NCBI RefSeq assembly: GCF_030345715.1
Contig: NZ_JAUASX010000019.1
Coordinates: 38,592 to 102,591 of the forward strand
Direction: 5' to 3'
Length of the DNA stretch: 64,000 nt
Source of the DNA: Solimonas sp. SE-A11
Lineage (GTDB): Bacteria; Pseudomonadota; Gammaproteobacteria; Nevskiales; Nevskiaceae
The translations under genes were made by a program, and so were the position numbers. Shown here one piece after another: positions 58,141 through 64,000 of the stretch (within the stretch, counting starts at the first letter, position 1; each line of letters starts with the position of its first letter). The notes beneath the pieces are model-generated. The model was given only the letters and a program-made list of their open reading frames with translations, did no database searches and was not told where the DNA came from.

Positions 58141-59451
58141 TTAGTGGAACTGCTCTTCTTCCGTCGAGCCGGTGAGGGCCTTCACGGAGGACGAGCCGCC
58201 CTGGATCACGGTGGTGACGTCATCGAAGTAGCCGGTGCCGACTTCCTGCTGGTGCGACACGAAGGTGTAGCCCTGCTCGCGAGCGGCGAATTCCGGCTCC
58301 TGCACCATGTTCACGTAGTGCTTCATGCCCTCGCCCTTGGCGTAGGCCTGGGCGAACTGGAACGTGTTGTACCAGTTGATGTGGATGCCGGCCAGCGTGA
58401 TGAACTGGTACTTGTAGCCCAGGTCCGACAGGTCCTGCTGGAACTTGGCGATCTGGCTGTCGTTAAGGTTCTTCTTCCAGTTGAACGACGGCGAGCAGTT
58501 GTAGCTCAGCAGCTTGCCCGGGCACTCCTTGTGCACGGCCTGCGCGAACTCGCGGGCGAAGCCGATATCCGGCACGCCGGTCTCGCACCAGACCAGGTCC
58601 GCGTACGGCGCGTAGGCGACGCCACGGCTGATGGCCTGCTCCAGGCCGTTCTTCACGCGGAAGAAGCCTTCCTGCGTGCGCTCGCCGGTGAGGAACGGCT
58701 TGTCGTTCGGGTGGTAGTCGGAGGTGATCAGATTGGCAGCCTCGGCGTCCGTACGGGCCAGCACGATGGTCGGCACGCCCAGCACGTCGGCGGCGAAGCG
58801 GGCAGCGATCAGCTTCTCGACGGCTTCCTGCGTCGGGACGAGCACCTTGCCACCCATATGGCCGCACTTCTTGGCAGCGGCCAGCTGGTCTTCGAAGTGC
58901 ACGCCGGCGGCGCCGGAGACGATCATGTTCTTCATCAGCTCGAAGGCGTTCAGCACGCCGCCGAAACCGGCTTCCGCGTCAGCAACGATCGGCAGGAAGT
59001 AGTCGATGAAGCCCTTGTCGCCGGGGCCGATGCCGCGGCTCCACTGGATTTCGTCGGCGCGGGTGAAGGTGTTGTTGATGCGGCGAACCATGGTCGGCAC
59101 GGAGTCGTACGCGTACAGCGACTGGTCCGGGTACATGGTTTCGGAGGTGTTGCCGTCGGCGGCAACCTGCCAGCCGGACAGGTACACGGCTTCCAGGCCG
59201 GCCTTGGCCTGCTGCATCGCCTGGCCGGCGGTGATCGCGCCGAAGGCATTGACGTAGCCCTTCTTGGCTTCGCCGTTGATCAGCTTCCACAGCTTCTCGG
59301 CGCCGCGCTTGGCCAGGGTGTGGTCAATGGCAACGCTGCCGCGCAGGCGGACGACGTCGGCGGCGGAGTAACCACGCTTCACCAGCTTCCAGCGGGGGTT
59401 GGTCGCCCAGTCCTGCTCAAGGGCCTTGATCTGCTCGTCACGCGTCGTCAT
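58141..59451 (-). CDS. aceA: isocitrate lyase
   Basis: 436 residues (E. coli 434). The catalytic motif [16 protein letters not shown] is intact; [48 protein letters not shown] and [14 protein letters not shown] are family landmarks. It splits isocitrate into glyoxylate and succinate. It lies 67 bases downstream of aceB on the same strand; aceK is absent from this locus. The bidirectional terminator at 58097-58122 closes the operon. Confidence 0.97.
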   Translation of the reverse strand: MTTRDEQIKALEQDWATNPRWKLVKRGYSAADVVRLRGSVAIDHTLAKRGAEKLWKLINGEAKKGYVNAFGAITAGQAMQQAKAGLEAVYLSGWQVAADGNTSETMYPDQSLYAYDSVPTMVRRINNTFTRADEIQWSRGIGPGDKGFIDYFLPIVADAEAGFGGVLNAFELMKNMIVSGAAGVHFEDQLAAAKKCGHMGGKVLVPTQEAVEKLIAARFAADVLGVPTIVLARTDAEAANLITSDYHPNDKPFLTGERTQEGFFRVKNGLEQAISRGVAYAPYADLVWCETGVPDIGFAREFAQAVHKECPGKLLSYNCSPSFNWKKNLNDSQIAKFQQDLSDLGYKYQFITLAGIHINWYNTFQFAQAYAKGEGMKHYVNMVQEPEFAAREQGYTFVSHQQEVGTGYFDDVTTVIQGGSSSVKALTGSTEEEQFH

Positions 59452-59518
59452 TGCAACTGTCCTCTCGGTGAAAAACCAATGATGAAGAAAAAATCCACGG
59501 GGTGGCCTCGCGGCCGCC

Positions 59519-61105
59519 TCAGTTCAGGTACTCATAGGCCGGCAGCGTCAGAAAGTCGCCGCACTGGCTGGCGGTGCTCATACGCGCGAACATGCCAGCG
59601 GCCTCGGCGAAACGGCCCTTGTAGTAACGCTCGTCGCCGAAGGACTGGCGCAGGCCGGCCAGTTCCTCGTCGATCATGCCCAGCACCAGCTCACGGGTCA
59701 CGTTGCGGCCGTCGGCCATCTTGGCGTTGTACTTCAGCCACTGCCAGACCTGCACGCGGGAAATCTCCGCAGTGGCAGCGTCTTCCATCAGGTTGTGCAG
59801 CGGCACGCAGCCGTTGCCCCTGATCCAGGCCTCGGTGTACTGGATGCCGACGTTGATGTTGTTGCGCAGGCCGGCCTCGGTGATCTGGCCCTCCGGCAGC
59901 TTCAGCAGATCGTCGGCCTTGATCTTGCGCTCGGCGAACTTCTTGTCGATCTGGTTCGGCTGCGGCATGTGCTCGTTGAACACGTCCATCGCGACCTGCA
60001 CCAGGCCCGGGTGCGCCACCCAGGTGCCGTCGTGGCCGTTGTTCACTTCACGCAGCTTGTCGGCGCGGACCTTGGCGAACACTTCCTCGTTCTTGGCCGC
60101 ATCCTTGGTCGGGATGAAAGCCGCCATGCCACCCATGGCCTGGGCGCCGCGCTTGTGCGTGATCTGGCACAGCAGCTTGGAGTAGCTGTCCAGGAAGTGC
60201 TTGTCCATCGTCACGCCCAGGCGATCCGGGATGATGCGATCAGCGTGGGCGCGGTAGGTCTTGATGAAGCTGAAGATGTAGTCCCAGCGGCCGCAGTTCA
60301 GGGCAACGATGTGGTCGCGCAGTTCATACAGGATCTCTTCCATCTCGAACGAGGCCCAGATGGTCTCGACCAGGACGGTGGCCTTGATGGTCTTCAGCGG
60401 AATCTTCAACTCGGCCTGGGCATCCTTGAAGATGCTGTTCCACAAGCGGGCTTCCAGATGCGACTGCATCTTCGGCAGATAGAAGTACGGGCCGGAGCCG
60501 CGCTTCAGCAGTTCCTTGGCGTTATGGAAGAAATAAAGCGCGAAGTCGACGATGCCGCCCGGGGCCGGCTCGCCGTCGATCAGGATGTGCTTTTCCAGCA
60601 GATGCCAGCCGCGCGGACGCACGATCAGCGTGGCGATATCCTTGTTGAGCTTGTATTGCTTGCCCTCGGGCGAAGTGAAGGCGATCTTGCGACGCACGGC
60701 GTCGTACAGGTTCACCTGGCCCTCGATCATCAGATCCCAGGTCGGGCTGGCCGAGTCCTCGAAATCCGCCATGAAGCACTTGGCGCCCGAATTCAGGGCA
60801 TTGATGATCATCTTCCGGTCCACCGGACCGGTGATCTCGACACGGCGGTCCTGCAGATCGGCCGGGATGCCGGCAATCTTCCACTTGCCGTCGCGAATCT
60901 TCTTGGTTTCCTTGAGGAACCCAAGCTTGAGCTTGCCCACGTCGATCGCGGCCTGGCGCACGTCGCGATAGGCCATCAGCACTTCGCGGCGGGCCGCGTG
61001 CTTGCGGACCAGTTTGGCAACGAACTTGAGCGCGTCCGGCGTGAGGATTTTCCTGGCGGCCGGGGACATCTGGCCGAGGACCTCCACGCCTTTCACTGCA
61101 CTCAT
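59519..61105 (-). CDS. aceB: malate synthase A
   Basis: 528 residues (E. coli 533). Landmarks are [86 protein letters not shown] and [19 protein letters not shown]. It condenses glyoxylate and acetyl-CoA to malate. The start at 61105 ([12 protein letters not shown]) is chosen because the frame upstream is leader that contains the promoter-like sequence. aceB precedes aceA; both are probably read from the promoter at 61145-61173. Confidence 0.96.
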   Translation of the reverse strand: MSAVKGVEVLGQMSPAARKILTPDALKFVAKLVRKHAARREVLMAYRDVRQAAIDVGKLKLGFLKETKKIRDGKWKIAGIPADLQDRRVEITGPVDRKMIINALNSGAKCFMADFEDSASPTWDLMIEGQVNLYDAVRRKIAFTSPEGKQYKLNKDIATLIVRPRGWHLLEKHILIDGEPAPGGIVDFALYFFHNAKELLKRGSGPYFYLPKMQSHLEARLWNSIFKDAQAELKIPLKTIKATVLVETIWASFEMEEILYELRDHIVALNCGRWDYIFSFIKTYRAHADRIIPDRLGVTMDKHFLDSYSKLLCQITHKRGAQAMGGMAAFIPTKDAAKNEEVFAKVRADKLREVNNGHDGTWVAHPGLVQVAMDVFNEHMPQPNQIDKKFAERKIKADDLLKLPEGQITEAGLRNNINVGIQYTEAWIRGNGCVPLHNLMEDAATAEISRVQVWQWLKYNAKMADGRNVTRELVLGMIDEELAGLRQSFGDERYYKGRFAEAAGMFARMSTASQCGDFLTLPAYEYLN

Positions 61106-61144
61106 TCGAGCCTCGTCTTTTGTAGGGTTGAAAAAAGCCGCGGA

Positions 61145-61178
61145 AGGATACAGAACGCCCCTCTTTATTGCAATGCAA
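61145..61178 (-). promoter_or_regulatory. candidate aceBA promoter with palindromic operator
   Basis: On the minus strand TTGCAA (61168-61173) and TATCCT (complement of 61145-61150) are exactly 17 bases apart, about 40-60 bases before aceB. The -35 lies inside an 11-base palindrome TTGCA-A-TGCAA (61168-61178). TTTGCAAA-like sites at glyoxylate genes bind RamB-type regulators in other bacteria, so this could be a related operator; that is analogy only. The rest of the 283-base divergent gap (61106-61388) shows no further gene. Confidence 0.45.
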
Positions 61179-61388
61179 CAGAAACATCCACGCAGATGCG
61201 AAACATGGCGGTGCACAAGCGTTCGGAGACCACTTCCCGCACTCCGGCGCGAAGATTGCTCGGAATGAGAAAAACCTACAGAAAATGTCGATTTTGGTCG
61301 CGCTGCGTCACCTTCGGCTCTACACTGGCAAGCTGTTGCGGCGGTTGATTCCATTGAAGAAGTGTTCACATCGAACCAGGGAGGGTTC

Positions 61389-61886
61389 ATGACTCAGGCG
61401 GTCCCCGCAGGCAGCTTCCAGGTCGCCCTCACCGGCCGTCGCCTGAGTCCCGTCACCGACGCCGACCTGCTGCTGCGCCTGCGTGAACAGTTCGGCCTGA
61501 ACGACGAGCAGGCCGTGCAACTGCTGGTGGGCCCCCTGATCGTCAGGCAATCGCTGGAAGTGAAGTTTGCCGCCAAGGTGGCCAGCGCCTTCCGCGCCTG
61601 CGGCATGGAGGCGCTGGTCGAGCCCATGACCGGAGTGCCTCCCGTGGGACTGGTCGAGCACGCCGAAGCCCCTGCCGCGCCCGAGCCCCCCCGTTCTCCG
61701 GCTGCCGCGCCTGCGTACTCCGCCTCGTCGGCCACGCCACTGGCCGCACTGGAAGCCCTGGCCTCCCAGGCTCCCCCCAACCGCCTGGACCTGGACCGCG
61801 AGCGCCAGATCCAGCGTGGCGGCCTGCTGGTGTCCGGCGTCCGCAGCGCCTACGTGCTTGTCGTCACCCTGGCGGTGGCGGTCTAG
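61389..61886 (+). CDS. N-terminal fragment of an M48-peptidase-like membrane protein (ends at in-frame TAG)
   Basis: 165 residues, start supported by GGGAGGG just before the ATG. The first about 75 residues (FQVALTGRRLSPVTDADLLL, VQLLVGPLIVRQSLEVKFAA, FRACGMEALVEP) form a small alpha/beta domain seen at the front of some M48-type proteins. A Pro/Ala-rich linker follows, then a basic segment and a hydrophobic stretch SAYVLVVTLAVAV that stops abruptly at TAG. The reading frame continues without shift into the next ORF, which begins with more hydrophobic residues, so this is probably the first part of one broken gene. Confidence 0.7.
   Translation: MTQAVPAGSFQVALTGRRLSPVTDADLLLRLREQFGLNDEQAVQLLVGPLIVRQSLEVKFAAKVASAFRACGMEALVEPMTGVPPVGLVEHAEAPAAPEPPRSPAAAPAYSASSATPLAALEALASQAPPNRLDLDRERQIQRGGLLVSGVRSAYVLVVTLAVAV
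61884..61886 (+). other. in-frame amber codon splitting one reading frame
   Basis: TAG at 61884-61886 is in the same frame as both flanking ORFs. The seven codons between it and the next possible start (GTG, 61908) read ALALLRS and complete a membrane helix begun before the stop. This suggests a nonsense mutation, a sequencing error or readthrough. Confidence 0.75.
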
Positions 61887-61907
61887 GCCCTGGCCCTGCT
61901 GCGCAGT

Positions 61908-63827
61908 GTGCTGTCGCTGGACGACCGCGCTATCTTCGACTCCCTCTACTCTCTGCTGGTGCCGGGCCTGGGCGGCCTGACGTTGATAGGCCTGCTGCTC
62001 TGGCCGCTGTTAGCTCCCCGCAAGCCGTTGCCCGGCCGGCTGACGCTGAGTCCCGCGCAGGAGCCAGAATTCTTTCGCGCCCTTGCCGGCCTCTGCACCG
62101 CTCTGGGCGTACAGGCGCCCGGCGAGGTCATCGTCGACGGCGAGGCCAGCGTCGGCATCAAGCCCATGCCGGGAGGCCGGATCCGGTTGCGCATCGGCCT
62201 GTCGTTGCTGGCCAGCCTCAATGCGCGCGAGATGGTTGGCCTGATCGCACAGCAACTCGCCCTGCAGGCCGGCGGCCCGGGGCTGCTGCGCGTCATCGAG
62301 GTGCAGCGCTGGCTGCAGCAGCGCGCCTATGATGCGGATCTCTGGGATGAAGCCCTGGCACGCCGCCAGGAGCGCACGGACTCGGGCGCGGGGCGCACCC
62401 TCGGCCGGATGCTCCTGCTGAGCCTGGGTGTCGGCCGCCTCTTGATGGCCGGGCTGTACCGCCTGAGCCTGCTGCTGGGCGCCAGGGCGCTGCGCGTCGC
62501 CAGCCATGAGGCCGACCGGCGCACCGCCATGCTGGTGGGCAGCCGTCTGTTCCCGCTGATGCTGCGCAACCAGCGCGCCGTCGAGCAGGCGGCCGACGAG
62601 GTCCGCGCGCTGGCCGCCTCGCGGTCGGCCAATCCCGGGCAGCAAATGCCGGAAGACCTGTTCGAAGCCATCGCCGCACAGTTCCGCTCCATGGATACCG
62701 CGAACCTGGCCGCCATCGATGCCGAACTGGACGGCGAGCATCACGAACTCTCGCCCGGCCGCCCCTCCTGGAGCGAGCGGATCGCCCGCGTGCAGCAACT
62801 ACAGTTACCTCCGGTCTACGCCTCGTCCCTGCCGGCACGCCTGCTGCTGGAACAGTGCGAGCTGTACGGCCTGAAACTGAGCCGCGACTGGTACGAACGC
62901 GAGGGCCTTGCGGCGCCCGCCATCACGGCCTCCGCGCAGACCGGGCTGACGCCGGCCATGCGCGCCGCACGCGAGATGCAGCGGGAGACGCTGGAGCGCT
63001 ACTTCAACGGCCAGTTCCGCCCTTGGCCGCTGCTGCAGCCCATGCCGCCTGCGGATGCCAACATCAGCGGCCTGGGCTGGCAGGGCACCATCGACACCCT
63101 GCGCCGGCGCTCACCCGAAATGACGCAGGACTGGGTGGCGGCTGCGGAATGGGAGCGGCGCCGGGCACCGCTGCTGCTGGCCGCGGGCCTGGCGATGAAG
63201 CCTTCGCATTTCGGGGTCAGCGGTTACGACCACCTGTCCCAGGCCGATCTCTGGCGCCTGCTGGAACAGGTGCGCCGCCGCGACACCGACGCGCACCATC
63301 GGCTGACGGAAGACCTGAAACTGCATGCCTTCCGCATCGACTGCGCCATTCGCGCCCTGATGGACCAGGAACACCTGCAGGCCGAGTTCCTGCGCACGCT
63401 GCTGCAACGCCTGCACGAGATGGAAAGCGATGCTGCCATGCTAGCGGAACTGCAGCGCTCGGTGCTGGCACTGCAGGCCATCGCGGCCAACGGCGAGCAT
63501 CCGGATGCCCAGAAGGACCTGAACGAGGCTCTGCGGCTGTTCCGCGGCCACGCCACGCGCCTGCTCAACAGCGGACACAGCGCCGCGCAGACCGTGCTGG
63601 AAGGTGGCACTGTCAGCGGCTACCTGCTGTTGCGCTGCCCGCTGGCCGGCCCGGAGCGCATGACCGACGCGGCGCGCTACCTGCAGGATGCGGGCGGCAT
63701 GGTGGATGCGTTCCAGGAGATTTACCAGGCGGCACTGGGCGAACTGGTTGCGCTCTGCGAGCGAGCCGAGCGCGCCTGCGGCATCCAGCCGATCCGCCGC
63801 ATCGACCCGATGTCGCTGGGACTCTAG
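61908..63827 (+). CDS. M48-peptidase-like membrane protein, C-terminal part, zinc motif lost
   Basis: 639 residues from a possible GTG. Two hydrophobic segments occur near the start (LVPGLGGLTLIGLLLWPLLA) and around residue 170-195. The segment AREMVGLIAQQLALQAGG occupies the place where M48-like proteins have an HExxH motif after a similar lead-in; here it is QQLAL, so both zinc His and the catalytic Glu are absent. A later SHEADRRTAMLVGSRLF resembles the third-ligand region. The long C-terminal half is helical. Either a pseudoenzyme or a decaying gene; it is in frame with the preceding fragment across an amber codon. A terminator follows at once. Confidence 0.65.
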   Translation: MLSLDDRAIFDSLYSLLVPGLGGLTLIGLLLWPLLAPRKPLPGRLTLSPAQEPEFFRALAGLCTALGVQAPGEVIVDGEASVGIKPMPGGRIRLRIGLSLLASLNAREMVGLIAQQLALQAGGPGLLRVIEVQRWLQQRAYDADLWDEALARRQERTDSGAGRTLGRMLLLSLGVGRLLMAGLYRLSLLLGARALRVASHEADRRTAMLVGSRLFPLMLRNQRAVEQAADEVRALAASRSANPGQQMPEDLFEAIAAQFRSMDTANLAAIDAELDGEHHELSPGRPSWSERIARVQQLQLPPVYASSLPARLLLEQCELYGLKLSRDWYEREGLAAPAITASAQTGLTPAMRAAREMQRETLERYFNGQFRPWPLLQPMPPADANISGLGWQGTIDTLRRRSPEMTQDWVAAAEWERRRAPLLLAAGLAMKPSHFGVSGYDHLSQADLWRLLEQVRRRDTDAHHRLTEDLKLHAFRIDCAIRALMDQEHLQAEFLRTLLQRLHEMESDAAMLAELQRSVLALQAIAANGEHPDAQKDLNEALRLFRGHATRLLNSGHSAAQTVLEGGTVSGYLLLRCPLAGPERMTDAARYLQDAGGMVDAFQEIYQAALGELVALCERAERACGIQPIRRIDPMSLGL

Positions 63828-63843
63828 AGCCCTGGCATCACAA

Positions 63844-63871
63844 AAAAAGGCCGCCCCAGGGCGGCCTTTTT
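63844..63871. terminator. rho-independent terminator after the M48-like gene
   Basis: AAAAAGGCCGCCC and GGGCGGCCTTTTT pair around a minimal CA loop (effectively GGCCGCC-CCAG-GGCGGCC), with A and T runs at the two ends. It begins 16 bases after the stop codon. Confidence 0.9.
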
Positions 63872-63879
63872 CACGGATC

Positions 63880-64000
63880 TGACCCGTCCTGCCCAGGGTT
63901 GACACCTTTTCGAAGTCGAGAAGGAGAGTCAAATGGAATCAAGGGTTAAGAGGACGCAGCGCGATTACACGATGGCCTTTAAGTTGGCGGTTGTGGATCA
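63880..64000 (+). mobile_element. left end of an IS3-family insertion sequence (cut by window end)
   Basis: From 63880 the sequence begins TGACCCGTCCTGCCCAGGGT, a plausible terminal inverted repeat with the IS3-type TG start, followed by a ribosome site and a transposase ORF A start. The right end and any target duplication are outside the window. It lies eight bases after the terminator, so it interrupts no gene seen here. Confidence 0.65.
63933..64000 (+). CDS. IS3-family transposase ORF A, N-terminal fragment
   Basis: 22 codons visible, MESRVKRTQRDYTMAFKLAV then VD, running off the window. The RDYTMAFKLAVVD start is typical of the helix-turn-helix ORF A of IS3-group transposases. AAGGAGAG lies just before the ATG. 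Codons such as AGG, TCA and GTT contrast with the GC-rich usage of neighbouring genes, consistent with a mobile origin. Confidence 0.75.
   Translation, partial: MESRVKRTQRDYTMAFKLAVVD

Noticed and set aside
58126..61348. Long plus-strand frames (58126-59823 and 59795-61348) opposite aceA and aceB
   Set aside because: They lie antisense to complete isocitrate lyase and malate synthase genes.

Overview
This window is high-GC (roughly two thirds G+C by eye), densely coded DNA from a Gammaproteobacterium. The gene orders fabD-fabG-acpP-fabF-pabB-pabC-mltG-tmk-holB-pilZ and gspN-nudix-mnmA, adjacent acnB and acnA, and a glyoxylate operon all fit that class. The beta-oxidation block built around a dehydrogenase/hydratase/SCP2 protein and the GlgE/TreYZ cluster suggest a lipid- or hydrocarbon-using member of the Nevskiales/Xanthomonadales side. 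That placement is inference from gene content, not a database result. No rRNA, tRNA or CRISPR array was seen, and no gene-free stretch exceeds 300 bases.

Layout. (1) Bases 1-7861, minus strand: a fatty- or branched-acyl-CoA operon of acyl-CoA dehydrogenase, SDR-MaoC-SCP2x3 multifunctional protein, thiolase, SCP2 protein, alpha/beta hydrolase, DUF1330 protein and CaiB/BaiF protein (cut by the window edge). A TetR-family regulator is divergent at 8006-8710, with two perfect palindromes between. (2) 8761-9221: two overlapping small ORFs of unknown function. (3) 9435-25516, plus strand: a seven-gene alpha-glucan/trehalose operon, glgE, treS-mak fusion, glgB, glgX, treZ, malQ, treY, nearly all joined by 4-8 base overlaps. 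(4) 25605-26654: a double cyclic-nucleotide-binding-domain protein ending in rhodanese, convergent across a strong terminator with (5) 26718-36109, minus strand: pilZ, holB, tmk, mltG, pabC, pabB, fabF, acpP, fabG, fabD and a rhombosortase-like protease gene. (6) 36173-43320, plus strand: type II secretion genes gspG to gspN, a Nudix hydrolase and mnmA. (7) 43490-48981: acnB and acnA. (8) 49088-56326, minus strand: a secreted metalloprotease with three C-terminal repeats, a winged-helix/degenerate-kinase/TPR membrane regulator, and an ethanolamine-type permease. (9) 56551-58030: a ParA-like ATPase and a 4'-phosphopantetheinyl transferase. (10) 58141-61105, minus strand: aceB and aceA. (11) 61389-63827: an M48-peptidase-like gene broken by an in-frame amber codon and lacking its zinc motif. 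(12) 63880-64000: the left end of an IS3-family element.

How the genes fit together. Acyl-CoA breakdown (region 1) yields acetyl-CoA, which aconitases and the glyoxylate shunt (aceBA) turn into biosynthetic carbon. Region 3 encodes a closed loop: alpha-glucan to trehalose (TreY/TreZ), trehalose to maltose to maltose-1-phosphate (TreS-Mak), back to alpha-glucan (GlgE/GlgB), with GlgX and MalQ trimming chains. The rhombosortase lies back to back with the pseudopilin genes, fitting the known link between GlyGly-CTERM processing and type II secretion.

The most unusual items are the winged-helix/pseudokinase/TPR protein, the metalloprotease with triplicated C-terminal modules, the amber-split and catalytically degenerate M48-like gene, the SCP2 triplication with two almost identical copies, and the complete GlgE plus TreYZ operon.
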